NCBI RefSeq assembly: GCF_036785885.1
Contig: NC_092323.1
Span: forward strand, 13,524,501-13,588,500
Source of the DNA: Coffea arabica
Taxonomy: Eukaryota; Streptophyta; Magnoliopsida; Gentianales; Rubiaceae
Reading direction: 5' to 3'
DNA: 64,000 nt
Below, piece after piece: positions 46,173 to 59,200 of this stretch. How positions within the stretch are numbered: the stretch's first letter is position 1; the number at the start of each line of letters is the position of its first letter. The notes beneath the pieces were generated by a model. It was not told where the DNA came from, made no database searches, and was given only the letters and a program-made list of their open reading frames with translations. A program made the translations under genes and the position numbers.

Positions 46173-47684
46173 GTGGCGTTTGGTTCGCACATCAGACTCG
46201 GAATCGGAATCGAAATCGGATATCCTGAGTTTGGAATGAGGTCATTCATTCCAATACATTTGTTTGGTTCAAGTATTTGGAATGTGTATCATTACTATAG
46301 TTGATGTTTGGTTCGTCGACTCTTTCGAAATGGAATATAATAAATATATTATAAATCACATCGTAAACGATAGTTATTGGCTCTTGTAAATGGGATATAA
46401 GAAATTTTCACTAATTAAATATATTAGTATAAATGTATTAGTAAATTTAGTCTAACTAATTAATAATTTCCATTAGTAAACATGTACAATTATTAGTATA
46501 ATTGATAATATTAATTATATTATATAAATTAATATACTTTATATAATACATATAACTAATAATATTATTATTATAAGTTTGTAACTAATTAAATTAAATA
46601 TTATATATATAATTAAATATAAATATGCAAATGTTATAATATAAATATATAATTATAATTATATAATATATACAAATATTAATTATAATAATATTTTATA
46701 TAAATATAATATATATTACATATTAAATATAGTTATTATTATATTTAAAATAATAATAATAATTATAATTATATAACTTATTAATATTACATACATGTAT
46801 ATATTATAATTATATGCACATATAATATACATTTATAAATATACATATATATTATAAATATATTATTATATAACATTCATAAATTTATAATATATATTAT
46901 ATAGGTATAATTATATTTAACTAAATAATTATAATATATAATTATATAATATAATAATATCATTATTATAAGTTTGTAACTAATTAAATTAAATATTATA
47001 ATTATAATTAATTATAATTATACAAATGTTATAATATAAATATATAATTATAATTATATAATATATAAATATTAATTGTACTAATATTTTATATAAATAT
47101 AATGCATATTAATATTAGATATAGTTATTATTATATTTAAAATAATAAATATAAATATAATTATATAATTTATTAATATTATATACATGTATATATTATA
47201 ATTATATGCACATATAATATACATTTATAAATATACATATATATTATAAATATATTATTATATAATATTAATAAATTTGTAATATATTAATAAATTTATA
47301 AATTTATAATATATATTATATAAATATAATTATATTTAACTAAATAATTATAATATATTTATATAATATACTAATATTATAATAAAATATTATAATTATA
47401 ATATATTATATATATGTATATATTATAATATAAATATATAATATAAATATAAATATAAATATATAATATATATAAATATTAATTATACTAAATATTATGT
47501 AATTATAAGATTTTGGAATCACACTTGGATTTTGGACACAACCTACCCTTTTACTAAAGAATGGAGGAATGCCAAATTTTTAGAAATCATTCCAAAATTT
47601 CAATTCCCATACAGGTGAACCAAACACCAACTATGGAGTTTATTCCGTTACTTTAATTCGATACCCTTTACCAAACGCCCCCTA
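46173..47684. mobile_element. Second large AT-rich element with terminal inverted repeats
   Basis: The left end GGGTGGCGTTTGGTTCG and the reverse complement of the right end GGGGGCGTTTGGTAAAGGG match over the termini. The word GGAATG.../...CATTCC recurs inverted on both flanks (46236-46285 and 47563-47595). CTA lies at both edges and may be a 3-bp target duplication, though TA or CTAG fit too. The core (46380-47510) is nearly all A/T with no coding content and contains a ~400-bp direct duplication. Confidence 0.75.
46565..47345. repeat. Direct duplication of about 400 bp inside the AT-rich element
   Basis: Copy 1 about 46565-46968 and copy 2 about 46969-47345. Shared landmarks in order: ATAAGTTTGTAACTAATTAA, AAATGTTATAATATAAATAT, ACATGTATATATTATAATTA, TATGCACATATAATATACAT and AATATACATATATATTATAA. 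Divergence is low, so the copies are fairly recent. Confidence 0.85.
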
Positions 47685-47689
47685 GGATT

Positions 47690-48186
47690 TTACTACCAAG
47701 AAAAACAGAAAGGAGTCGCTAGGATTTCCTAATACTAAAATCCTCGTAGACCCGATTATTGAATAACAAGAAGCCAAATATGCTTCATCCGCAAAAAATA
47801 TATATATATATAGACAAGGACAATAAATGTATAATAGAGCAATTAAGAGTTAAGGAGCATACATAAAGGAAAAGAAAATGGTAATTGCAACTCTTTATTG
47901 ACAAATCTTAATAAATTACAATTGTGAAAAAAAAGCGAATTCTTTTTCTTCGCTTCTTTCTTAAGTACACTTATAGGCATAAGAAAAAAATAAAAAAGTG
48001 AAACTAAAAATTTAACTAAGAAAATGTATTTTTTTGTTGAATTATAAAATTCAACTGAATTTGATTCCGATCATCTCCATAGGTCAAGATATGACTTCGG
48101 AACCACGGGATCACTTTTACGAATTCTTACAGATTACCCAAAATACAGTTCTCATCTGGACGATAGGACACGATTAAGAAAATGTA
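47690..48186 (-). other. 3' region of the membrane protein gene
   Basis: Downstream of the stop at 48187 on the minus strand. A possible poly(A) signal AATAAA lies at 47894-47899 (TTTATT on the plus strand). No other gene. Confidence 0.45.
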
Positions 48187-49635
48187 TTAACTCAACTTTC
48201 CCTCTGCCCCACCTTCTAAGTAAGCTTTCTTCCTCCGATCAGCCCTAGTTAACAGACAAATCAGGAGAAAACACGTGGCGTAAACTGCATGGACCTTCCA
48301 AGTAGTCTTGGGCGGCTGATGCAGCACAGCCCTGTGAAACACCATCATGTAATAATGCAGCCCAATGGCAAAGCCAACGAAAGTTTGACCCAAGCCCAAC
48401 AGCTTTGTAGCCAGCCCAGTCTCAGTAGAGAAAACTAAGATCAAGTACATCAAAAGCAGCAGCAGGTACAACACATAACCAAGTGTTTGAAGCACCTGTA
48501 AACACACATAGGTGGACTGGGAAGTGGCATAGAAAAACCTCAACGGTTCAAGGCCAGTGACCAATGAAGAGAGGCACAAAATTGAGAAGTATATGGACAT
48601 ATAAATTTGGATGAAAATTAAAATTTTTTGAAGAGAAAAATAGGCTTTGAATTTGTTGAAAATGAGAGAGACAAGAATTAGAGGGATCAGAAGGAAGGCA
48701 AATGAGGTAAATGAAGCTATAGTTGGCGCATATTTGTTACCAACTATTGGTTTGAACCCTCTAGTGATTTCTTTATTGGCTTTGTTCAAGTAAACTTTGG
48801 AGGTTTTGGATATCCTCTCCAAATCTGGTATCAATGTTTCCTGAAATTTGGATGGTAAATCTCTGAATCCAGAAACCAAGTCATCATCATCATCTTGATC
48901 AATCCACCTTGGTAAGGTTTGTTTTGGTGACTTTTCTGACTTGGGTTTTGTGCCTGAAGGCTTTTCTGTATCTGAAGTGGTGGTGGTCTTGGATTTGGAC
49001 TTGGGCTCATTCCTGAGATTCTTATCCAAGAGGGTTTTGGAATCTTTTGAGGTAGTAGTTGTGGCTTTAGCTGTTTTATTCTTGGATGAGCTTGTCGTGG
49101 TTAGATCTGAGGATTTCTTGGAAAAAAATGTGCTGGTTTTGGTTGAATTTGAGGATTTTGAAGAAGTGGAGTTGAGCTTCTTGACTGGGATTTTGATGGT
49201 GGGATTTTTTTCTCCAAGAGTAGAAGAATCTGATACAGGCTTGATGAGCATGGTCTTGTTGCTCTTCTTGGTTGATTCAGATGGGAATTCAAGGAGCTTG
49301 GTCTGGTTTTTGGCAGCAACAGAGCCAGTTTTGATGAGCTTGGTTTGGTTCTTGGATGAGCTGCTTGTGGTAGCCTTGGCTAATTTGGTCTGGTTTTTAC
49401 CTTTGGTGGACAACAGAGTAGTAGTAGTTGCTGTTGTTGCAGAGCTTTTCTTCTTGATAATTGGCTGCTCATCTTCATCTTGTAGCTCAAGCATTCTTCT
49501 CCTCCCAAAGAACAACTCATTTTTCTCTGCTTGTACTTCAGTACTATAGGCACAAATGGATACTGAACTCACAAAAACCAAGGCAAGACAAAGTACAAGT
49601 ACCTTTTTGGGACTGGAATCTTGTAGTGGAGCCAT
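48187..49635 (-). CDS. Plant multi-pass membrane protein with long Lys/Ser/Thr-rich, glycosylation-site-rich N-terminal region (482 aa)
   Basis: Single exon. The ATG at 49635 is chosen because it is the first ATG in the frame. It sits in good context (ACACATGGC) and starts an apparent signal sequence (residues 11-30, VLVLCLALVFVSSVSICA). Residues 31-240 are Lys/Ser/Thr-rich and low-complexity. They hold seven N-glycosylation sequons (81, 96, 110, 126, 155, 163, 186), three inside the repeated unit KNQTKL. After an acidic patch (QDDDDDLVSGFRDLP, 247-261) comes a conserved-looking region (TLIPDLERISKTSKVY) and about five membrane spans (305-327, 334-358, 378-402, 412-432, 447-463). The C-terminus is short, basic and probably cytosolic. 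It matches an uncharacterised plant-specific transmembrane protein family; no function is known to me. No introns seen. Confidence 0.88.
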   Translation of the reverse strand: MAPLQDSSPKKVLVLCLALVFVSSVSICAYSTEVQAEKNELFFGRRRMLELQDEDEQPIIKKKSSATTATTTTLLSTKGKNQTKLAKATTSSSSKNQTKLIKTGSVAAKNQTKLLEFPSESTKKSNKTMLIKPVSDSSTLGEKNPTIKIPVKKLNSTSSKSSNSTKTSTFFSKKSSDLTTTSSSKNKTAKATTTTSKDSKTLLDKNLRNEPKSKSKTTTTSDTEKPSGTKPKSEKSPKQTLPRWIDQDDDDDLVSGFRDLPSKFQETLIPDLERISKTSKVYLNKANKEITRGFKPIVGNKYAPTIASFTSFAFLLIPLILVSLIFNKFKAYFSLQKILIFIQIYMSIYFSILCLSSLVTGLEPLRFFYATSQSTYVCLQVLQTLGYVLYLLLLLMYLILVFSTETGLATKLLGLGQTFVGFAIGLHYYMMVFHRAVLHQPPKTTWKVHAVYATCFLLICLLTRADRRKKAYLEGGAEGKLS

Positions 49636-49811
49636 GTGTATAGCAGTAGTACTGAAATCTATGTGCCTGCCCTGCTGTTTACCAAAAGATCTTTCCAACC
49701 CAATCAGGCTTCTCAAGATTTTGAAGCCTCAGAAAAATCAAGATTTTTATGGAGATGGGAGAGAGTTAAAGGAGGAAGAGAGAAGGGTGAGAAACATTAA
49801 TAATGTGGGGA

Positions 49812-49817
49812 TTTATA
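49812..49817 (-). promoter_or_regulatory. TATA box of the membrane protein gene
   Basis: Minus-strand ACTATAAATCCCC about 180 bases upstream of the ATG at 49635. This would give a CT-rich leader of about 145-150 bases, typical for plants. Confidence 0.6.
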
Positions 49818-49849
49818 GTTGTGACTAGTGAAGTTGCAAGAGTGTGAAA

Positions 49850-51575
49850 AGGAGTGATGACTCTGATGAACTGAAGAAAAGGGGAAGACTTTAATGCGAA
49901 ACTACAAGAAGAAGAGGAGATGAGAATGAGATCAGATGGTCTCAGATCAGTCACATGGTGCCACAAGAAGACAGGCTATTGTGTTCCTACGCGGTTTTAC
50001 CTCAATTCTCAGCCTAATAAAAACACATACAGCACACACTGACTGACGGTGGTCTGGTCTTGGAGCAATTTGACACATTACTACTAGTAGTGGAGTATTA
50101 ACTATTCGAGTAATGAATCGGTTGGATGGGAGGTAAGCAAGGTCTACTGCTGCTGAGTAAACTAGTTGGAATTTTGAAGTGGTGAGGGTGATGAATGCGA
50201 GTATTGAATGATTAGTTTTGTGTAAAAAAAATCTGGGATGTTTCGCAATCAAGATCCAGTGCTTGAAAATGACCTCATGGTCATCAGTGATAATGATGAG
50301 AGCAAAACCATAATTTGATTTCAAGAATTTGATGGAGGAAATTCATTTAATTCTCCTTTAAATTATTGGTACTGACTTTCCTAAGAATGAATGGAATTGG
50401 AATCCAACCTATGATATCTGCCATAGGTCAAAATAAAAGAGAAAATGAACCAGTAAACATCAGAGTCCAATAAATTCAGCAATTTATCCAACTAGTCAAT
50501 TTTAGGCTTTGCCAGCTGTGTATTCCACTTTTTCCAAGAGTGCAATACACTGCTTTTGATTGATCTATTATTGGTAGTCCGGATCATGAATTGCCATTAA
50601 AATTGCGGTTAATTGCAAATGCCCCTTGAAATTTTTTAGGTTGCAAAAAGCTCCCAAACAATCAATTTCCAGTGTTATACATTCTCGAACTATTATTAAT
50701 TTCCTGCGATGTACTTGAGTCAACCTAAAATGCACTGGATAAAACGTCATTAATGTTCCTGGATTTAGTTAAGTAGTTAAAATGCTGTTCTCCCTTTACA
50801 ACTAACTAATATAAGTACATCAAGGGTTTCTTTCTTTTTCTCGTATAAACTCAAAACGCCTCTCTCTTTCTCTCTCTCTGTAAACTAACTAAATTCAGGG
50901 ACTCGGGTGAATTAATTGGAGTACATCACAATAAAATCATAATTTGAGTGTGTATAATGCTGAATCTAACAGTTACACGGATACTCTGCAACACTGAAAA
51001 ATTTTTACAATTTCTGTGAACATATTTGTCAATCATATTTTTTACATTACATAGATTAAATCCCTACAATATATTTTTCTTTCTAAACTTCTGAAAATAG
51101 CAATCCAAACGGTGTCATATCAGCCGAGCATATGCTACATTGTTCCAATCATGTACACATTTGTTGGACCAAACCAAAGCTATACTCATACTGAAAATGC
51201 AACGGAAACCATCCTAGCAAGAAAAGATGCAGGGAAATAAGGGAAGAAGTTTCACTCATCCTGCCAAGTTGGAACGTTAAAGAGATTCGCATTCTTTCCA
51301 AGCAATGTGCCAACTAAATTATAGAATTCAAGAACTTGTAAAGTATAAACTGCAGTATATAATTTTCAATGCTACCCGGAAATTATGAAACTTTGACTCG
51401 AGTTGGCAAATTTTATTTGACTTCGAGGCCATGGAATGTCGTGCAGGGATATGTTTTATACTACTTAAATTCCAGCAACAACTTCATACTGCATTTGACT
51501 AAATGCTGTCATGTTTTAATGCAACCACGGAATTTAGGGAAGGCTTCAACCTTTCTCCTCCTCGTTTCGGTCTAA
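49850..51575. other. Intergenic DNA upstream of the membrane protein gene
   Basis: The first few hundred bases are probably promoter. No gene recognised. A CT-rich tract lies at 50861-50880. Confidence 0.5.
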
Positions 51576-51580
51576 CTTAA

Positions 51581-51742
51581 GTTTGTTTGGATTGTAAGTT
51601 ATTTGGGATATTTTTACTGTAGCACTTTTTGTGATGTGATGTATGTGAGATAAGGTAATTGGAAAGATAAAAAGTTGTATGGGAAATTGTAACGATAATG
51701 TAAACAAATAAAATTAGGGAAATAATGGTCAATCCAAACAAT
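51581..51742. mobile_element. MITE of the GTGAGATAA family
   Basis: Opens TTGTTTGGATTGTAAGTTAT, closes with the mirror of TTGTTTGGATTGACCATTAT, and contains GCACTTTTTGTGATGTGATG and TATGTGAGATAAGGT as in the pair at 44611-44935. Confidence 0.8.
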
Positions 51743-54100
51743 AATATTAGGTAGCTATAGAAATGATCATAAAAGACAAATCCCTTTCGTCTGCCCTTTT
51801 GGTTTTAAAAAAAGTTTTGAAGAACAAAAATCTTTATCAAGTCAATAATATTTAGTAACCAAAATGAGAAAAAGAGGAAGAATTGAAGAAATAGAAAAGG
51901 AGAGATTGTATCATAAAACAGCGCAATATATAGGAAAATCTTTAGAATAACTACATACTGAAATAGTAAACATTCTCACTATTGAAATCATGCTAGCTCT
52001 TGCAGGAGACAAATAGTTGGAAATTGAAATAGTTGACTTCCTTGCAACCAAGTCGTACTTTTTTGACATTCCTGCTTGCCAATTTGATCTGGATCAACCT
52101 TGAGTGGATTTTTCTGTAAATATTCTTCATTTTCCTTTTTTTCTACTTTGAGAACATGCCCAACTGGTTTTGGGGCCTTAACATTGCTGGCTTATGTGGT
52201 TAGCTATTTGACAGTTAAGTAATAGTCAAATTCCAGATTTGGACCAGCAATTTGGATGGTAACCTAGCTTTTGTTCAGACAATTTTCGAATCAATTAAAA
52301 TGAAGTAAGAAAAGATTTTTCTAACGAGCCATTGAATCACTAGTTAAAAAACACAACACTTTAATCTATAGTTCAATACCAACATTTGTGTTCCCTCGTA
52401 TATGGACGCTTTTTTCAATTTTATTTTTTTAAAAAAAAAAAATTTTAACACCTAGAACCTTAAGGTACATGAAAATGGTGTGTATAGTAGTAGAATAAAT
52501 ATTTAATTCTGCGTTTGATTAATGACTGTTCTCGTTAGTGATTATTAAACAAATAACCTTTGTGAAATTTTGTTAGCCTATCGATAATAAATCAAGAAAA
52601 TTTTGTTGGAAGCAATATCCCAAAATACTTCTTCAATTATTCGAGACATAAAAGTTTTACTCGGCATGTAACCCTAGTATGCAAAATGAATTTGTAAACG
52701 AGATGAACGTACAATCGAACGAAATGTCTAGTAATAAACGAATTATCTGCCTAATTATAATGGACAAATTGCAACTCGTTCACCTTTATATGTTTGGGCT
52801 GATAATGTTTCAAATTTGACATTTTTGGTCAATGATGTTTTGGACTCAATTCCATTTGAGTCCTTCACAGCTTTTTTTTTTTTTTTTTTTATGATTTTTA
52901 CATACTGTGGCTTTTCTATATTTTGCATATTTTGTCCATATTTGTTTCAATCAATATGCTACATTAGGTGCTTTATCCAGTTCTGTCATTTAGAAATACC
53001 AAGAATCAATTGAGTTAAACAGTTTTAGGGGATTAGTCTGATCGAAAGACTGGAATACTCCTCAGTGAAAAAAAAATTGAGCTAAACCAAAACATGAGGC
53101 ATAAAATTGAAAGATGTCCAGCACTTAAGTGACTAATCTAATAAAACTAGTTGACAACAAGGTACTTGTAGGTTTTCCCTGAAAATTTGATTATTAGCCG
53201 AAGGAAATCTATCCAAAATACATGATTCTTGATAGTTTTGAAGACCCTTATCAACTGGAATCTTAAATGCTGGGTCCTGAATCCATGCCCCAGAAGAAGC
53301 CAAGGCACGTTAATTCCATACACAACAGAAGTCCAAAATTGTATCTTAATTAAATGAAGAAAAAAATGGCTACTGTGGAGTAGAAAATTGCTGAAGCATT
53401 TAGGATATAAGACATGTTGCCAAATTGGACCCCACGTGCTTCATTGGATCCTTTTTATTTATTTATTTTCTTGGCAGATTGGATCCCTCATTTATGTGAT
53501 TTTAATATGGGGTTTTGATGTTGGATAATGTGGAAATTTTGGAGTATCCAATTAGTGAATGAAGTTCACTGATTTTGTCATAATTTGAGAGAGAAAGGGT
53601 GGGGGGTGTGTGATTTTAAGACCTTCCACCCATTATAACCGACAATTTGGAGCCCCATCAAATTATGAGCTAGTCCCACTGAGAACTAGAAAATGTTTGA
53701 AATCATCTTCCGATTGTTGGATTTTGCCAAGATGCTAGCATATCTTATGTGAAGCATATAGGAATATGGAAACTTTTAGTTCAGTTCCTAGTAAAAGCCA
53801 TGTGAAAAACTTTTTCCTCGACAACACCTAGGTTCAGAATTTTCATTATTGGAGCATAATTGGTAAAAGTGAATGCGGAAATTTTTCTATTTTTATTTTT
53901 AATTTTTATAATTGGTAAAACCTTTGAATGAACCTACATCAAAACTGGAACACAACAATCTACCTTAACTACATATGTATGCAAATTTTCCTTCATTGTT
54001 CTGTCGAATGTGAGTGTAGGTGATGGCATGGGGATGGACACAGGAGGATGGTCAAGGGAAGCATGATGTAAAATTTGACGGCTGCTGGTATTTAATACAA
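51743..54100. other. Intergenic DNA
   Basis: AT-rich; a run of 19 T at 52872-52890. No gene or element boundary. Confidence 0.5.
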
Positions 54101-54122
54101 TCTTTTTTTCCTTTTTATTGGG

Positions 54123-54123
<1 letters not shown>

Positions 54124-54170
<47 letters not shown>

Positions 54171-54180
54171 CATACACACA
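54124..54180. repeat. (TA)n/(CA)n compound microsatellite
   Basis: About 19 TA units followed by an interrupted ACACAC tract. Open frames across it are repeat artefacts. Confidence 0.95.
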
Positions 54181-56205
54181 TATTTGCTTAACACCCAACT
54201 CCCCAACTGTGTGGAGGAAAAGCAAAATGGCAAGATATTGTGGTCTAGGTTCAGCAGTGTGAACAATATATAGTGATGCCAACAATTTATTTTTATAATA
54301 TTTTATAGGCAGTGCAAGCATTACAACTTACTAAAACTTTGAAAAAGACCTATTCTTTTACATTTTGGGACACATGAAAGAAAGCCAAAATTAATTACAT
54401 TGACAAGTCATCTAGTTAATAATTGTCCATTTTCTGAATAATTAAATTCAATAATAAGTCCTAACAAACTTGAATCCCCATGCACATGATCATGCCTCAT
54501 GTTATCTTTCTTCAAGGATGCTCTCTTTTGAATATTTTCTTTCCTTGAAGCTTTGATTAGCTATTTCAGAAACTTGTAGCTTCTGTTTTGTTCTTCATCC
54601 ATGTGAAGACGAAATGTGACATATACATAAATAAATGAAGAAGAAAAAAAAAATCCAATTCATGATCCAAATGTGAAACATTACCTCCCCAGTCACAGAC
54701 TGATGTTTGACCTTGCATTTTATACACTTTGGCCAGCATATCACATGGAGCTTCAAGGCTGCCATAATCCTAGATCTCGCTTCCCATTATTAATTCACCA
54801 AGTGTGGAAAATTTTCTTTTTCTCTTTTGAGTTTCATTAACTTAATCAGGAAATGAAAGACTAACGATCATATGCATGCAAATTATAGATAGTTCTTGAG
54901 AGGACAATACAAGAAACAGTCATTGAGAGATGTTATAAAAAAAAAAAAAAGATTGATGTGTAGTATTAATTTGTTAGTGTGAGCCCATATAAACACCACA
55001 AGAATAAACCGACCAAAACACCTTCCTAAAGCCACAAAGTTGAATGGGTGGGGCTATTTTGCCCTGTCTTGTGAATGCATTTGTGTATCACAAAGATGTG
55101 CACATGAAACAATCTGGAAAGACTGAAGATGGAGAAAGGAATAGGGTGACAAGCTTTACAGAGGCCTTTATCAAAGCCATGCATAATTGATAATTGTTGG
55201 ATCTACAAATTTTCCCTTCTCTAACAATTACGTGTATTAGGATCAGCTAATAAGGCTGCAATTGCAGCAAAGTAAAGGACTCCTCTTTGTAGGTACAAAG
55301 AGGATTTAGACTCAATGATGAAGGGCTTGTAAGTGCAAAGTTTAGACCAAAAAAAAAAAAAAAGAAGTGCATAAAACATCCTGGCATGGTTAGGAAAAAA
55401 TTGACTCAACTGATCCCATGTCCATAAACCAACTAGAATCTGCAGGGATTCTTCTGATGTTGTTTTATTTTCTCTAAGTTGATCTTAAAAATTTATTATT
55501 AGGAGAGCTGTTCAGAAACTGAAAGTTTGTTCCTTTACAATTTTTAAAAAGTTAGAAGTAGCTCAAAAATGCCTTAGCATTGCTTGTCATAATCAATCTT
55601 TTTCAGTTCAAATGGACTAAAAAGACGGATGTTAGAAGCAAAAATGAGTAGCTAGAAATAGTTTTCAGCTTAAGCCATGATCAACTAGTTATAGAAAGTA
55701 ACAAGGTACAATCTTGATCTACATGTCTGAAAATTGCATAAAGCAGGCATTCTCTTCATGTGGTACAAGTCAATTCTATACGGTGAAGATAATCATAGTA
55801 ACCGTCATATATGTGCCATATATAGTGAACAATTTGAACTTTCTTGCAAGTATATTCAGTCATTTTTTCAGGAAATAAACCAACCTAAGACATGTTATAT
55901 AAACATTACTGACATTGTCAAGCAAAAAAATGTCTTGATATGCTAATTTTCTACATTAAAATAAACTAAATGTTCAATATTCGCACTTACATGAGTTAAA
56001 TTAAAGTGTTTTTTTTTTGGTTGCAATGCACCTCTGACAGTAAAATCAAAGTTTTATGAGAAAAATTAAAAGCATGACATGATGATTACCAAGCTCCTCT
56101 TTTTGTCGAGACTGATTTACTATTGAGAAGGAGTGTGTATTTTGATGAATTCCATCCAGAGCTGCCTCAGTAAAATGGAAGAAAATTAGCAAAAATCTGT
56201 GACTC
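54181..56205. other. Intergenic DNA and 3' region of the MFS gene
   Basis: No separate gene seen. The last few hundred bases (about 55900-56205) should hold the 3' untranslated region of the minus-strand transporter. Confidence 0.5.
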
Positions 56206-59200
56206 CTATGATTTGCTCTTATTAGAGAAAGCCTGATGTGAAAGAAGCCTCTTCTCATCATTCTCATCAAACTCGAGGCCTTCATAGGATTCATGATCTA
56301 TGTCAATTACACTGCTTTTCTTTGCCTGGAGTTCATCAGACTGCAAAACAAAAGGTTGACTGTATTCTTCTTCCTGAGGGTGTGTATCTGTATCTATCTG
56401 TTGCATCTCTGCTTCAATCAGTGCTTGCATTCTTGCTCTGTCCCTGTCTCTTGGATATGTACAATAGAGAAAGGAATAGATAGAACTACAGATTGCCATT
56501 GGAATCCCTATCGCTGTGTAAAGGGCCTTCGCAAGTGCTGCAGCATTCTCTCTATCCGTTTCAATTTCTTCGGAATTTGTTGATCCCTTTGGAAATGGCT
56601 TGTAACCATAAACATGCTGAGCCAAAATCCCAACAATAGGAGGAGCAAATGATGCTAGAATGGACTCAAATGATCGATCTAATGCATAGATGCTAGTTCG
56701 AGCTCTCTCAGGGACTATCTCAGCAAATATAGGACTGCACACAATTCAAGAGTGAACTTTTGTAGCAGATGAAATAGGGAAACTATTAACAAAGTGCATC
56801 ACACACCCTTGAAACAATCATACATCCAGAAGTAACTAAATGCATTCACTACCAGCTTGTTATTCCCCGTACAGGAAGCAGAACATATTGTATAAGCTAG
56901 TTTGAAGCATCTTCAATTCACTGAACCTTCTCTTTTCTGGCATTCCTTCTTTGGTGAGGACATAATTGCATGTGTGCATATATAAGCGAGCAAAATCAAA
57001 CCTCAAGGAGAATTATCAAATAAAGACTCTTACAAAAGATATTAAATGTAGTTGACTGGATTTTCAGAAGATATCTAATTGGACACTATCACACTATTAA
57101 GAAACCTAACTTACCTTCTCCTTGCAACAGAATTAAGGAATAGGTCTGGGATAGTAACCCAAGACAAGGACTTTAATGCCCAAAGGAACTTCAGTGTGCA
57201 GTATCTCCAATTAACTAGTGAAATAATAATATGTTTTTCTTACACATTTCCTATAGACAATCAATTCTTATATCTAAAGCATAAGCTCTCACTGTCCAAC
57301 AGAGTCACAATTCGGTTAGATTTAATTTTCCTGTCGCCCTATCAGATGACTATGGTCACACTCTGATATGTTTTCTGGCAAACAAGTTATAATTGTCTTA
57401 AATTCTTTAGAGGAAAATTTTACAGATTTAAACTTTCTTTACTTAATGTAGGAGATGCCTGACTCTTATACAGTCCCATCCACCAAAAGATGGTGCCAAG
57501 TAGGGGGCTCAATCTTATGCCATTTTAAAGCTTAAAAGAAAAAGGACAACATGTAATCATTCTCAAGTAAAATACTGAGAGATCTCCTAAGAACATACTT
57601 GTTTGTTGCTGGAGCATTCCAACTCATCATTAATCCCATGATGAACAAAACGAGGCCGTGTGATAGTGCTGAAGAAGGATCATCTGGCAATGCCAGAAGC
57701 AAAATTGCTGCTAAAGGAATACCTGAACCAGCACTTATTTGTGAAAGCATAATTCTCCCAGTATTGGGTAACCGTTGGGCGAGTACATCCCCCATCTTTC
57801 CACCAAATAATGCCCCCAATGATCCAGCCACAGAGAACAGTGTCCAAAGGAATGCTGTTGTCTTGTGGGAAAAGCCAATAAGCTCTAACCACATTGGGGC
57901 AAATGAAAGACTCGACCAAGGAAATGAACCAGAGACGCCCTGAGCGATCAATATTTGGAAGGATGGTATACTTATGACAGCTTTTGCTTCTTTAATGAGG
58001 TCCTTAATCTCAGAGCGAAAGGGTTTATGAGGGGCTTGTTCTTTTGCATTCCCATTGCAGTCAAAATAGTGGGGATCTTTGGCAAAGAGGCCAACTAAAA
58101 TACCAACTACAATACTCAGCAATCCAACTAGATAAAAAGCTATTCTCCAGCCAGGGATTCCCATGAATGATGTAGAGGCCATCAGCACTGATAGAAGTCC
58201 ACCAATGATGGAGCCAAAGTTTCCAGTCAGTTGTAACCAGCCAAAAGCTGTACCGCGGTTGGTTTCATCAGTTGAGTCAGCAACAAGGGACTGAATAGCA
58301 GGTAAAACTATGGCAAGTCCTATGCCATTCAGACCTCTTGAAACTGCAAGCTAACAAAGATGAGATGATAAAGTATTAAGTATGGCGTATTGCACAAAAG
58401 AGAACGCTATTTTCGGCACAAAAAGTCAGTAGTTAAGTTCTGCAAAATGATAAAAATTTACACATATAAACCTAGGTTGCAAGAGCATGCATGACTCCTG
58501 ATTGGCATCATTAAAACTAGGACTAACCGCAAAAGTTTGATAACTCTTTCCTATTTGTCTTTTATGAATTCTTTACTGGTGTTAGTTTGTCTCTAAAATT
58601 TATGGTTCATACTCAAGCGTTTAATTTTTTTTTCCAGGAACATTCACAGGTGGTGTTAATACAACTGGCATTGAAATGATATACATTATCACAAAACACT
58701 TGAATGTGCGATAGATAATATTGATCAGCTGTGAGTGGAGATGTCTAGTTTCTTTAAACTTAAACGAGTAGCTCCAGGACTTAATATAACAGAACCTTGA
58801 TATAACAGAACTTGAAACACTAACTCCAGTTGGTTCTAAAGAAAAGCTCACACATTGGTGATGCTTACACCCCCAAGCTTTACTTTTTATTCCTACACCT
58901 TGCTTTTACCACTAACTCTGGTAAATCAAACACGGTTATTTTATACACATTTTTACCTTCCACTGTTGTAATATGAACTTCATCAATTAGCAAGCAAGCA
59001 AAGTAGATGCATTTCAACCAGGAGATTTATGACGCAAATACCTTAATAATGTGACATGTCAGTCAAGAGATACAATTCAATCATATTCTGACAATTCACC
59101 CTTCTTATGAATCATTTGTCGTACCCTCTGTTGTGAAACACTATGTCCCACTATAGATGATTTGTCAGAATTTGTTTGGATTCATTTTTTCCACCGAAGT

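Noticed and set aside
49947..50324. 125-codon minus-strand frame upstream of the membrane protein gene
   Set aside because: No family resemblance; overlaps the likely promoter; starts without good context.
54020..54321. Open frames with IYIYIY runs on both strands
   Set aside because: Products of the (TA)n microsatellite.
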